Shown here in pieces: positions 21,878 through 33,194 of a stretch of 64,000 nt of DNA. The stretch covers positions 176,223 through 240,222 of the forward strand of contig JAGQDJ010000128.1 in the NCBI GenBank assembly GCA_022885665.1, read 5' to 3'. Numbering within the stretch: position 1 is the first letter of the stretch; the number at the start of each line of letters is the position of its first letter. The DNA is from Triops longicaudatus (taxonomy: Eukaryota; Arthropoda; Branchiopoda; Notostraca; Triopsidae). The position numbers and the translations under genes were made by a program. Under the pieces are notes generated by a model. It was not told the DNA's origin, made no database searches, and saw only the letters and a list, made by a program, of their open reading frames with translations.

Positions 21878-23915
21878 CTAAAACGCATGAGTGCCCGTCA
21901 GCCGCCTAAATTGTTCATACGAGAGCCAAAATGTCAGCGACCATGGTCCCATTCGGATCCACGTGGGTAAAAACCCTTTATACAAAGCCCAAAAACCTTC
22001 GAGTTTCACGGTACGGATCAGGCATTCCACGGATGACCGATAATACAATGCTTTCCCTGACGGATCTGTTGGCTGGTTCATCATCCGTGTCTTTATCACG
22101 TCCACCGGAGTCGCCATCGTCGCTCCCACCAATCCCGCACACATACTAAGAGAAAAAACGAAAATCGATTAAAAAAATCACTTTTCGAATTATACTGCCG
22201 AAATTAGCAATTTTTTCTATGGAATTGAAAGTAGCTACGAAAGGTAATAAATTGTAAGAACATTTTGAAATTTGAATGTTACCTGGACATAATATGCACT
22301 ATAGGAGATTCGGTCAAACTAGTGTGTTTGAGAATTAAATGTTTGGCTGTGTCATAGGTCGTTAGGTCGCCCAAATTGACTAACGCCCCACGCTGCACAT
22401 TGGGCACCCAACCTCGCCACAAAGCTTTCACGCCCCCTTGGGCCAAAATCTGCCGGAAGGCGTGGCCAGCGTTTACCACGCGCGGTGGTTCACCCAACAA
22501 ACGTCGTCTTCCTTCCATCTGGAGTTGCACTTTGACCAGATCGGCCGGACTAGCTACGAACTGCCCCAATGCTCCGGCACTCATCCCGCAAATGGCCGCT
22601 TTCCTAATTCAAAAAAGAAAACAAAAATAAATAAAAAAATGAAAATGCCAAAAAATTAAAACTTGATTCGTTAAAGAAAACTAGAATAAAACGAATGTAA
22701 ACTTTATATTCCATTACTTTCCATAAACTCACTTCTGCATGCTATACATCTACTTACATCTCGCTATAACGAACTTCTGGTAATAGAAAAAAAGGTCAAT
22801 ATATCCGGAATCCGCTAAATTGAGCAGTTTTTTGCTAATTTCTGCGAACGTATATAAGAAAATAATACAAAACATTTGTACATATGGCATATATTCTAAA
22901 ACGTAGACAAAACTTAATTAAAGAAGGTTGGTTTTAGCGAAATTTTACTGCACAAGAATTATTCTATGTATAAGTCAAGCTTAGGCCATACTGAGACTAT
23001 CTATCGAGAGACAAAGTAACTAAATGTAACGGGATATATGAACTGAAGACATACCTAGCAGTATAATAGATTGTACTGTATAACGTAAAGAGACATTACA
23101 ATACCAAACTTAAACGAGAGGAATAGTGAAACAACCTAAGTAACAAATTGAAAGAATAATAACAAATGAAATAACTATTGAATCGAAGAGTCGAAATAAC
23201 AAACGAAACCACTAAAATAAGAACTGAAGCATTAATTGGATTGTGTCATTGGAACAATATTTTCCTTTCGGTATTGTATCAAAATCGCGTTTATATGATT
23301 AATTTTAATACTATTTGTTACTATTTCTAATATCTTTGCTACTTTATTATATTATGCAGACGAATTTGCTAAAAACTGCGGTGAAAGCTACCATAAAGGA
23401 AAGGTTCCGTCTGGATTCTTATGAAACAAGTTGTCACGGAGTTGCTCATAGGCTCCGAAGCGAATTCCGGTGTAAATGACATGTCGGTAAATGGCTGGGG
23501 TGATTCCACGCCATAAATGAAACAATCCTTCCTCTTGGACGATCCCCAATGCGGTTCTCAGCATACCCCTGTGTGCGTGCTGTCATAAAGAGACAAGAAA
23601 TACAATTTAAGATTTTTTTTAAAGAAATCAAATAATGAGAATTTAAAAAAAAAAATACTCCTCGACATGACGCAGTTTCTCCTTGAATCTGTAGACGCGT
23701 TTTGGTCAAATCCAGCGGGTAGGTGACTAGAGTGAGGTCATAAGAAGCGTGTTAGACGATAAATGAATTTTTGTATGGCATAAAAAAAAGTTTGCAATGC
23801 CTGATTCGGCGACAGTGGCGGAAAGGACGGAGAGTAAGTACTTGAACCAAAAGGAATTAGCAAAATCGTGACCGGTGCTCGGTGACGGACTTTTTTCGAT
23901 GATGACTGTTACCAT
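21878..23915 (-). CDS. SLC25A27: Mitochondrial carrier, UCP4 type (SLC25A27)
   Basis: This is a six-helix inner-membrane carrier of the uncoupling-protein branch. Exons 23801-23915, 23659-23726, 23392-23579, 22283-22603, 21878-22145; 960 nt, 319 residues (human UCP4: 323). All three carrier signatures are present: PLDLTKTRLQIQ, SPADLVKVQLQMEG and TPVDVIKTRMMNQ, with repeat ends ITPAIYRHVIYTGIRFGAYE, WVPNVQRGALVNLGDLTTYD and FLPTWIRMGPWSLTFWLSYE. Exon 1 (MVTVIIEKSPSPSTGHDF ... VLSATVAES) joins exon 2 (VTYPLDL) only through a GC donor (G|GCATTG); that intron is 74 nt. A longer frame open upstream of the ATG to 24170 is not needed. The gene is divergent from GRB2. Confidence 0.94.
22742..22830. 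repeat. TATAACGAAC-type dispersed repeat fragment
   Basis: Within UCP4 intron 3, CTCGCTATAACGAACTTC and nearby ATATCCGGAATCCGCTAAAT resemble the ends and filling of the inverted-repeat elements at 37.6-38.5 kb. It is a degraded copy without a visible partner end. Confidence 0.45.
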
Positions 23916-25406
23916 TCTCGTCACTTTAGTCTCTGATGACGGATCCAGCTTGGTATCACCCTTTTTTGCACTAATAATGGGTGGAAAAAGGGAATTAAAA
24001 TATTCCCTGGAGATGGAAAAGGCGGATTTGACTACTCGTGTGCTCCCAGTGCGCGACTCAAATGCTCTCGAGGTCCAAGAACCTACAGTCAAGGTCCATA
24101 CAGCACAACGTAAGTGACCTGGAGAGATAATGAGGAGATAAAAGAAAAAGGTTGAAAGATCCTGCGTCACGTTTTGTTTACTCGGAAAAAAATCATTGAT
24201 AATGCAGAAAAGGGCTCGAGAGAGGCGTATTTGGGGGACTTACCTGGTCACTTGGCTCATTCGCATGCTAAAGAAGGTGAATTAGTGCGTTTCTTAGGAC
24301 GAAACTTGGAAATATTAACGAGATGGAGTAAGGAAATGGGAAAAGGCGAGGTGAAAGTGTAAACAAATGTAGGACACGGATCGCTTTAGCACCTGAACGA
24401 CGAATAAGAAGAGAAGAAAGTGAGCTTTTGGAAAAGGTAACGCCCTCTGTCGCGAAAGAGTGTTAAAAAGCGCGCTTTGCGGCTTTTTGAAATAGTTGCC
24501 ATCTCAGGTTTTCAGCTTGAGCAAATATTAGTTTTGTTAGGCAGTTTTTCAAAGTCGTGTAAATCTTTTAAAAATGGTGTAAGTCCATTAAAGGCGCTAC
24601 CAGCACGTTTTGAAAGCTAGTTAGGCCGTAGGAAAGGAGGGACGGGACAGTTGGCACGCCGGACAAACTGTACAAAAATCATTGTTAATGAATTGCACAG
24701 GCTTTTCCATTTAAGAAATCAGAAATTCAATGGATATGATGGTCACAGGGGAAAGTTCCGTCACAATGTAGTAAAGTGTACACGAAAAAGTAAATAAAAC
24801 TGAATCCGTGGTTATTTTTATAATAAAAGGTGCTTCCCTTATTTTCGTTGCCAACTTTGGCTTAATATTTTAATTTTACAGCTTATAATTTTACAACTTG
24901 ATGGGAGTAGTAAATCATCGGAGCAATTTATCAACGCCTAATTTGAAATCTTGGCAAAGATCCCGTACGCAATATGGCTGCCTTCACTCTCCAAATCTTC
25001 AAAGAAAGCAACCTAACGAGAAACTCCTGAACTCCGAACTAAGAAAAAACGGATAGCGAGGAAGCGCAATTGGAGCTTGATGAAAACTCTGTTGGGCGTG
25101 GTCTACTGCGTAAATGTCCCCCGCGGTGGCGCTGTGAGTCAACTCCCGTGTTTGTCATGTTTGTTGTTACCACTGTTTTCGACAATTTTTTAACGCGGAT
25201 TTTTCCCTAGCAACATCCTTAATCCACCACTTTGACTTAATAGATGTAAGTTTCGCCATTTAAAACTCATTAATTCCTAAAATAAATGTTTTTACCTTCC
25301 AGATTTCCCTAAATATTATTACCACGTTTAAGACAGCTACAAACTTTCTGGAAGAATTTTGGGTGGGAACAAACATTCTTTAACTGCTTACAGCTTTCTG
25401 GAAATC
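23916..25406. promoter_or_regulatory. Divergent UCP4/GRB2 promoter region
   Basis: About 1.5 kb separates the two start codons. A YY1-like ATATGGCTGCC sits near 24972. Towards GRB2 there is a 5' UTR intron of 57 nt: donor GTAAGT at 25246, acceptor CTTCCAG ending 25302. Open frames at 23875-24117 and 24174-24362 have no family signal. Confidence 0.5.
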
Positions 25407-26747
25407 ATGGAAGCTATTGCCAAACATGATTTTAACGCCACAGCGGATGACGAACTCAGTTTCAAGAAAAACCAAGTTCTAAAAGTAATTATTCCCGTCA
25501 CGTTCCTTATACTTTTATTTTATGCTCATAAAAAAGTGCTATAGCGTGTATGCGATCTTCTTTACTACTGTACCACTTTTTATTGGATATTTACTCGGTT
25601 TGTCCTGAAAACCTTGTAAAAAAATTCTTTTTTATACAGATTCTTAACATGGAAGACGACGTTAATTGGTACAGAGCCGAACTAGATTCCCGGGAAGGTC
25701 TCATCCCTGCCAATTATATTGAAATGAAAAATCACGAGTAATTATTTTTTTCTTGATTAATTAACACTTTATTTGTATAACCCTGCTTTTTTTTTTAAAG
25801 AAGCATCATTACATCTCTTAGTAAGTCGAAAATTTTTTTAATGTAAATAAAAAGTAATTTAAATAAATTACAAAATAAATTCTAATTTAAATAAATAAAA
25901 AAATAAATTCTACTTTAAATAAATGTCTGATCTTCAAATTCAGACGTTTTAAAGCATCTGAATAGTCCAATATTCTAAGTATTCTTAGTAAGTGTTCAGG
26001 AAAGAACTTCGAATTAAATTTCAGAAAGTATAATAATTATTTTATTTTTCCAAAGTTGGTATTATGGAAGAATAACGCGAGCAGATGCTGAACGACTGCT
26101 GTTAAATAAACACGAGGGTGCATTTGTGGTCCGAGTGAGCGAAAGTTCACCGGGCGATTTCTCCTTGTCGGTAAAATGCGGTGACGGTGTGCAGCACTTT
26201 AAAGTTCTGCGCGACGCCTCAGGCAAATTTTTCCTCTGGGTCGTCAAATTCAACAGCCTTAACGAATTGGTCGACTACCACCGGTCTACCTCCGTCTCCC
26301 GGTCCCAAGACATCAAACTCCGCGACATGGTCCCGGAAGAAGTAAAGTTTCCCGTTTTCTAAGATGTTAAAAACTATTTTTATTGAAATTTAAACAGTTT
26401 TTAGCCATATTTCCCATGAATTTATGTTCGATGTCTAAAAAATGGGACAGTTTTACATGGCTTCTTATGCGAGCTTGTACCACATTTTATTGAACATGTA
26501 AACAAATACTAGGAAAATATCTTAGAAAATTCTTTTAAAAATTGTAAAGTAATGTCTGTTTTTATATTTACAGTATTTGGTCCAAGCAGTGTACGATTTT
26601 ACTCCAGCAGAGCAGGGCGAATTGGAATTCAAGCGCGGTGACGTCATCACGGTCACGGATCGATCTGATCAGCATTGGTGGACCGGTGAAATCGGTTCCA
26701 GGCGTGGCTTATTCCCTGCCATATATGTGGCGCCGTACCATATGTGA
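25407..26747 (+). CDS. drk: GRB2 / downstream of receptor kinase adaptor (SH3-SH2-SH3)
   Basis: This adaptor links phosphotyrosine on receptor kinases to the Ras activator Sos. Exons 25407-25484, 25640-25737, 26056-26341, 26574-26747 total 636 nt, 211 residues, the same length as Drosophila drk. SH3-N (MEAIAKHDFNATADDELSF ... GLIPANYIEMKNHD) spans exons 1-2, the SH2 domain (WYYGRITRADAERLL, GAFVVRVSESSPGDFSLSV with the phosphotyrosine-binding Arg, HFKVLRDASGKFFLWVVKF) fills exon 3, and SH3-C (YLVQAVYDFTPAEQGELEF ... HWWTGEIG ... APYHM) fills exon 4. The linker SVSRSQDIKLRDMVPEE is arthropod-like. Copies of the 70-bp hairpin repeat lie in introns 1 and 3. Identity is certain. Confidence 0.98.
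25521..25591. repeat. Hairpin repeat copy in GRB2 intron 1
   Basis: Left arm TGCTCATAAAAAAGTGCTAT and right arm TGTACCACTTTTTATTGGAT surround a loop of about 30 nt. Same family as 27287-27356. Confidence 0.6.
26427..26498. repeat. Hairpin repeat copy in GRB2 intron 3
   Basis: Left arm TTCGATGTCTAAAAAATGGG and right arm TGTACCACATTTTATTGAAC flank a spacer containing the family words TTACATG and CTTATG. Same family as 27287-27356. Confidence 0.6.
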
Positions 26748-27445
26748 AAAACTATTTGTTGTGCTTTTTTTTGTTTTTCTTTCCTTTTTTTTCTTCTTCC
26801 CGTGAACAACAATAATAACTTACAATTTGACATCGCGATGACTCCTCCCCCTTTCATAATTATTCTTTCTCCTTAACCTCGATTTGACGTCTCACTAAAA
26901 CCATACCAAAAGTTGTAGTTAAGAAAAGAGATTTACTGTGATGTCACAAAAACTACGCAGTTTTTTTTATTCTTCAAGATCTCGGACGCCTTTTTTCTTT
27001 AAACAAGCCCCTCCCCTATTGTATAATACACCCCTCTCCGAAACTCACCCCTCTTTATCTGGAGAAAGTTGAAACATTTTTTCTTTGGAAGTACTTATAT
27101 TACAAGCTTTTTCTCTTCAATTCACAGCGAATATTTTTTGTTCTCCAAATCAGTTTTTCCCAGGTAAAAAGAAACTCAATTTCGTTGTCAACAGTGCCTG
27201 TACAAAATTTTGAGCACGAAAAACCTTTGTAGATTCTTATTTTTTTACAAGAGTATCATAATTTGATTCGTTAATCCCACTGTTGTGATGTCCATAAAAA
27301 AGTGGTACGCCCTTATGGCATTTTACATGCTACCGTACCAGATTTTTTAGGACATCAATTTTAAAGTGGATGTTTTCCGTCTTTAGACACAAAAACGTGC
27401 ATTTTGAAAGTAGAAATGACTGAGGGGTTAGGAAAGGAAGCTAAG
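26748..27445. other. GRB2/TBC1D12-14 convergent 3' region
   Basis: Tail-to-tail 3' UTR space, T-rich on the plus strand, without a gene. It contains the best copy of the hairpin repeat at 27287-27356. Confidence 0.6.
27287..27356. repeat. Best copy of the dispersed 70-bp hairpin family
   Basis: GATGTCCATAAAAAAGTGGT and ACCAGATTTTTTAGGACATC form near-perfect inverted arms of 22 bp (both extend one further base pair into a GTAC core) around a spacer of about 26 nt. Similar elements occur at 3557-3627, 3775-3842, 6316-6400, 6424-6486, 10361-10428, 25521-25591 and 26427-26498. All are in introns or between genes. A short fold-back MITE is the simplest reading; no target duplication was established. 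Confidence 0.75.
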
Positions 27446-30400
27446 TTAGGTCGCTTCGAGGTGTTGGGCCCAAATGGTCGCGAAATTGAGTTTTTCGCTG
27501 AGTTCGATGGTGCGAAACAGCCTGGAGGTGGAGAGATCCTCGGGCAGTTTGGTGAGAAACTGCGCAGCGTGGATAAAATCCAGCGACAGTAACGTCTCCT
27601 GGTAGAGGGTGACCAAGCCCAAGGCAGTGCGGACGATAAACTCCTCCCCGTCGCGGCAAAACAAGTCCCAGACGCGACACGCCACGTCCAAAGGCAAAGA
27701 ACGCGAATAAAGGCTATAAATCCAGTCCGGAAAGTATAAATCTGGGCTTAAACCTTGCACTGCAAAATGAGAAGACAGTTTCGGCAAGTGCAGCTCCAAA
27801 ACATCACTAAAGGCGGCGTAAAACGCTCCCATCTAGCGGCATAAATAATAATTAATGTCAGAACAATATATTTTTTCTATCGATATTTTTAGCGCACAGA
27901 GTAGGAAATATTGAGCAGAAATGGTAAAATTACCTTTCTGGGATCCAAACGAAAGAAAGCGAGCATCAAAGGTTTGTTCAAAATGTTCGCGAAGGCCACA
28001 AAGGCGTCGTGGCTCTCCATATTGAGTAACAAAACAGCAGCTAAGAACGACATGCCTTGAACGTAACCGATATCTGGGCGAAAGCAGACATATGCTGCCA
28101 GTAGTTCGTGCAATACGCGGTGATACGGTCCATCCTGTCACAGAAACAAAAGAAAAAAGCTGAAAAATTTGAGTTAACTGTAATAGTCCTCGCTTTGCGC
28201 GGGAGTTTCCGTAGCTCATAAGGCTTTTTGCTATAAGATATTCGACTTACGCGGAACCTGGAACCAAGTTACAATGAATTATGACAAAAAAAATTGCAAA
28301 AAGGTTTTAGTTCCGATCTTTTTTACTTTACCTTATTGAGGCACAAATAAGTAAAGTTTTTCGGTGTTAGCTCAGTATTAATGATTAAAACAAGGAAATT
28401 CAAGCTTCCTGCTTCAGATAACGTAAAGGAAAAAGGAAAGAAAGTGGTATAAGATACCTTCTGGAAAATCCCCAGTTGTGGGAAAGTACGGGACACGTCC
28501 AAGCCAATTAAATCCGCGTTGGCTTCCTTGTCTATCGCATCCGACCACACGTAATTGCTCGCTATCTGTTCCTGCGCACGTTGTAGGCATATCTGGTACA
28601 ACTCTGGTGTAATATTGAGTTCGTTTCCCAAGGCTAAAGACCACACTTTGCCACGCGCACTCGGCGGAAGCCCGTGCCACCACAATTCTTTGGTTTTCTT
28701 CGAGCTTTTCCTACACGGATAAGAGAAGCTTAGGAATTCACCAATCTATGCTTCTAGAAACCATAATATTTCGACCTACTTCATATTTTATTTCATTTAT
28801 TTTTTGACCAAGTTTTCTTCATTAAATGAAAAAACTCTTCAAGAAATGTAAACAATACGCTATACAATAAAGAAAATTTGCTTCATACAAACCAATGAAG
28901 AAAACTAACCTAAAAATGACTAAAAAATAAAATTAACTAAAAAAAATATTTTCACAAATTAAAGAAAAAATAAACGAAAAATAGACTGAAGATGCTTAAA
29001 ATAATAACACTGAAATATTAACGCTATAATAACACTAAAAATCGAATAAACTAATGGAATAACAAACTAGCAAAAAAATTTCCATTTCACTTTTTGAAGC
29101 TATTAGGAACCTAAGAGAAACTATTTTTTTAAAAATAAGGAAACATTCTTACAAAGTGTCCCATTTAGGAATGATTTCTTGATTCCATAGACGCGATGCT
29201 AGTGCCAGTTTTTCTTCTTGTCGCAACAACTCAGCTTTTTGCTTCTTTCTCAATTGCGCTTCTTTCATCTCTAAGAAGAAATTGTTAAGAATTAAAATTT
29301 TTTTGTTTGAAATAACAGAAAAAAATATAAAAAGATTCGTAAAATTGCTTTAATGCTTATTACCCTTCTTTTTTACCGCTTCCATCAAGCGTTCGTGCAG
29401 TAAACGGTGTTGTTCTTCTTCCTGCTCGCTCTTTGCTGGCAAATTCGACGGCCGAGCCTGCAGAATCAACGCTGAAGTACTTAGCACTGTATTTATCTCC
29501 TCCTGGAAATAAAAAAAAAAAGAAAAAAATCAGAAATCCATAAAAAAAAAATTCGAATAAAAACCTTAAGTTTCGGTGATTCTGAGCGTGGACTACGACT
29601 AAACAGCTTCCAACTTCCGGTAGAACTGGGACTAGAATGCCCCGAATCAGCACTATTCTTCTTCCAGGGAAAGATACTCCTACGCAAAGAATTAAAATAA
29701 TAAGATTTTTTATATTTTTCTATAGCATATGGCAAATGTCCATAAAAATCAGCATTACTTTCCGTATTATTCGTACTACTCTTTATTTTTTTCACTCATT
29801 TATTTATGTATTGTTATCTTATTTTTATTTAGTTATTATTATTTTTAATTGTTATTATTTATTTTACCTGGGAAGAAAGCTGAATCCGCGCTTATCTTTT
29901 GTTTCATTTCTTCCCAGGCCCAACAATGAAGAATCGTTACGATCCAGAGACTGTCTCCTTGAATCAGCACACGAGCTTGTCTCCGAACTCGGACCCGATC
30001 CCCATTGGTACAGCGACGGATCAGTGGACAGGCTCGACAAACTCGAAAACGAGCTGTTCGCGTACCTCGCAAACAAGCTCAAACCTCTCTGTAGCGACGC
30101 TGACGGACTCTCAGTGCTCGAACTGCTCGTACTCGCCTGCCGTACGTGCTGGTACGCTTTAGGCACCGCCCCCTGAGGACTGGCCACCGTTTTCTCGCCA
30201 TTTGGATTGGGAATATGCTCGTTAACGCCATCAACTATAGGTTTCTGGAATGAATCAGCGATTTCTACAGAATCAGCTACAGTAATTGGACGAGTCTGAG
30301 TTTCTGGAGGCCCACAAGTGGGCGGAGCTAACGAAATAGGCGTAGGACGGGCTTTAGAATGCTGTTTTCTGATACAAAGTTGCTTTGTGACGGGATCGTA

Positions 30401-31111
30401 GATCAAAGGCAGCGAATCGAGAACGGAATCGAGCGGTATTGGGGTACCAGGGGGCTCTGGGAGCGATTCTGGCTGTGGAGGAGTTTTTTTCTTCTCGCGG
30501 CCGCGTTCTGGCCACGTTCGGTACCAATCTTCTTGGTTATTTGCGCATTGGCAAGGCGTTTCTGGCTCGGAATGCGGATCTGAGTCGTCTTTAAGGTTTG
30601 TTTTCGCTTCTGGAGCGACGTTAATGGCTTTTGGATCGGAACTGGAAGACCTGGAGGGAACCGGAAGGCTGGAACGACGCTCAGAATCGTTTTTCAGGAA
30701 ATTGAGCGACGAAATATGCAAACGTTGCAACAAATTCGCACCAGAAGAGGTCTTTACAGCCCGGGACGACAAAATATCTTCGTCTGAAAGATTTGGAGGG
30801 TGTTTGGGTGCGCTGGAGTCGGGTAACACAACTTCGTAGCTAATTCGACGACCGGAACCGAATTTATGCTTCCAGCCATGGAATTTACTGCTTATGCTTG
30901 AATTAGATTTGGTGCTAGAACCGCCTGGACTTGGACTACGAGTGTGTAGGAGAGCAGGCTCGGAAGAACGTGAAAAGTCTTCTGGTAGGGGTGAAAGAGC
31001 ACGGTGCAGCTGAGTGGAGAAAGGAGGCGATTTTTCCTGGCACTTGTTGCAAGTCTTCTTTAAGGGATTTGCCAGGCCTTCTGTGCTACCGTTCCGGCTT
31101 AGAAATGGCAT
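27446..31111 (-). CDS. TBC1D14: TBC1 domain family member 12/14-like RabGAP
   Basis: TBC1D14 and TBC1D12 are Rab-binding TBC proteins acting on recycling endosomes; TBC1D14 controls starvation autophagy. Exons 29868-31111, 29565-29679, 29364-29502, 29153-29270, 28458-28710, 27934-28134, 27446-27832; 2457 nt, 818 residues. The first exon is a long Ser/Pro-rich disordered region (about 415 residues). Exons 3-4 give a charged helical lead. The TBC domain has LWWHGLPPSARGKVWSLALG, NELNITPELYQICL, DVSRTFPQLGIFQK, GYVQGMSFLAAVLLLN, NKPLMLAFFRLD, SLPLDVACRVWDLFCRDGEE and FLTKLPEDL. The catalytic IxxDxxR arginine of active GAPs is kept as DVSRTFP, and the second catalytic glutamine is in GYVQG. Human TBC1D12 and TBC1D14 fit equally well. 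The gene is divergent from NRBF2. Confidence 0.94.
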
Positions 31112-31907
31112 AATGGTGCTTTAGGTTATGCCTCAGCCTAGAAGAAAGTTTATATAAGCTTTAATATTTTTTTGGCAATTTTGAAACGAATTTTTAAGGA
31201 GATTTGTCGTACCATGGAGTAACACAGATGGGCGTTGTGATCATAACAAAAGGGCGTGATGTATCGGACTAGTTAGTGATCGAGAACCGAAAGGCTAGGA
31301 AGTAATCGATAATTAAGGTTTGGCGGGAAATACAGCTTAAAAGCGAATTATTTTATTCACGTGGAGAACGCTTTTTACTAAACTTTGTTGAGAACAATGA
31401 ATTAAATTTGAATTTTAGATAAAAATCTATACTGTACATACTTCTAGAACTTCATAACGAATGTGAAATGCTCAAACGGTTTCATTTCCCGCCATCCATA
31501 AGCTCATGATACGCCATGTTGGCTTCGCAGTACCACTCGGGGCGCATCCATATTCGAAAGGCCGTGCCAGACAGTCGATTCGCTATTCACAACTCTGGTT
31601 CTGTTTAGGGTCAGTCACAGAGTATACAGAGGTAAGGTCCCTTTATGAAGGCCTGTTACAAAAAAAGGAGGTCTTAAAAGTGGAGCAGCTGGAGCGGGCA
31701 GCTGATTGGCTGTAAAATAGTATTGCTTGCACGTAGGAGGTATAGCCAAAAAGGTTTCCGACTAGTCCAGTCCAATCAGCGGATTTTCTAAAGTGGTAAC
31801 AAAAGGCCCAAAAGGAAAGGCCTCAACGCCACCTCTGTATACTCTATGGGCTCAGTAAAGTAAACAAACTTTATTTACTTCCAAAAACCTTCGAAAATGA
31901 ACGTGAA
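31112..31907. promoter_or_regulatory. Shared TBC1D12/14-NRBF2 promoter region
   Basis: Both genes start from this 796-bp gap. Its right half is mostly a fold-back element (31605-31858) containing paired CCAAT boxes (GATTGG near 31704; CCAATC near 31772). No coding region is apparent. Confidence 0.55.
31605..31858. mobile_element. Fold-back (MITE-like) element of about 250 bp
   Basis: Imperfect inverted arms of about 110 bp: CACAGAGTATACAGAGGT (31616-31633) faces ACCTCTGTATACTCTATG (31830-31847); further in, AGGCCTGTTAC and CTGATTGGCT face GTAACAAAAGGCC and CCAATCAGC. The middle is about 30 nt. There is no ORF. It ends 50 bp before the NRBF2 ATG, so its right arm is likely promoter or 5' UTR. 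The superfamily is unclear. Confidence 0.65.
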
Positions 31908-32876
31908 ATGGAATCTTCTCCGCTTAACCAAGTAAAACTGAATTACAGTCCCAATTCTCTATCTGCGAGCCTATAGCAATGAAACTATTCTATTAGGCTC
32001 ACTATTTAAGGCGTTTAGCGGAGCGCTGTCTCAGGACGAACCAAATTGACGAGGCTCTCGCTTGCCACACTCAGGCTGACCAATTGTTGCAACAAGCCCT
32101 CGCTGCCAGTACCTGTCCCCAAGCCCGGGAATCCCTAAAACTCCAGTTGCATATCCATAACTTGGAAAGTCAAGTCATCAGGTTTCAAAATTCGCCGTTT
32201 TTAATCCCTAAATAAATTTTGAAAACTCAAAGTAATTTAAAAATATTTCAAAGAAATTCATTCACGCTTTCAAATTTGTTCCAGGTTGCAATCATCTGTT
32301 ATACGTCAGCGGCTAAATCACTTAAGATCGACTACCAAATCTTTGTCCGTCGCCGAGACGCTTAATCCCATGGAAAAGGACCTCAGTGCTCAGAAAAACT
32401 CGGTTTTTAGCACTCTCGAAAGTTCCCAAGCTATACTCCGCACCCTCTCCACCTCTTTCGATGGTAAGATACGCCCCTTTGGGCTTCTAATCCATTCTAA
32501 GACCGTAAGCTTATCCCCAAGAGCTCTTATTGACGTTTTTACCCTCTTTTTCCGGAAAATACTAGCAGAAACGATTCAAGCTGCCGTTTCCCAACTGCAA
32601 AACCACCAAAATCAGCTAGAATCGTGGATTCGACAACTGTTTCGTACGTTAGAAAGCCTAGAAGCCGACAATCAGCAGTTAAGACGGGAAATAGCCACCT
32701 CAAGACCTATTCAACCCACCAGCCCCGCCTCTTCGCTCTCTGAGGTCCCGGTGGACCCATCTTCGCCGACTTCTACGCCTGAAGCTGATCCGGATCGCGA
32801 AGATTTACCCGTTTTACCCCCTTTAGAATGCCCTCATTTTGATTTTTCCGTGTTTGATACGTTGAAACTTGAATAA
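31908..32876 (+). CDS. NRBF2: Nuclear receptor-binding factor 2-like (MIT domain)
   Basis: NRBF2 (yeast Atg38) is the regulatory subunit of the autophagy-specific class III PI3-kinase complex I. Exons 31908-31931, 31997-32181, 32285-32463 and 32566-32876; 699 nt, 232 residues. Exon 1 encodes only MESSPLNQ, matching human MEGPLN. Exon 2 gives the N-terminal MIT helices (AHYLRRLAERCLRTNQIDEA, LACHTQADQLLQQAL). The last exon encodes a leucine/glutamine coiled coil (LESLEADNQQLRREI) and the acidic tail PVLPPLECPHFDFSVFDTL, comparable with the human IPNLPPLDFPSPELPL. Overall similarity is moderate but the domain order, start and tail agree. The third intron (102 nt) is in frame and free of stops, so a retained-intron form of 266 residues is possible. 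Confidence 0.82.
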
Positions 32877-33020
32877 AATAAAGGAAATGAATACAAATGC
32901 AGAAAACATTTCTATGCATAAAATATTGATGCAATGACATATACGTTATTAAGAAAGTAAATGTTCACAAGTTATGGTTTCTGTGTCTGAATATGTGGCA
33001 CTTTTTGTATAAAACGGCTC

Positions 33021-33194
33021 CTATTTCGTTGTACTGCTCAATGGACGCAGCGAAAGATTAGAGTATTTCTTTGCTGAAAAGACAAATTGAAGAATTACCT
33101 TTCCATAAAACTGCGCTACGAATTCTGTGTACTGATTTTGCACAGGTTTTAAAACTCCAAAGTAGTGATTTAGTACGCTTTGGACTGCAGACAT
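33021..33194 (-). CDS. Small unrecognised ORF near NRBF2 3' end
   Basis: A 57-residue frame starts MSAVQSVLNHYFGVLKPVQN and has a plausible coding composition in its first 32 residues, ending at a consensus donor (AAG|GTAATT). It could be a first exon whose partner I cannot place, or chance. It is tail-to-tail with NRBF2, 145 bp away. Confidence 0.25.
   Translation of the reverse strand: MSAVQSVLNHYFGVLKPVQNQYTEFVAQFYGKVILQFVFSAKKYSNLSLRPLSSTTK

Noticed and set aside
23916..24170. N-terminal extension of UCP4
   Set aside because: The frame is open, but the ATG at 23915 already gives a protein of family length and the extension is low complexity.
33075..33099. 25-nt intron in the small ORF at 33021-33194
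   Set aside because: It has GT and AG ends but is too short to be spliced.
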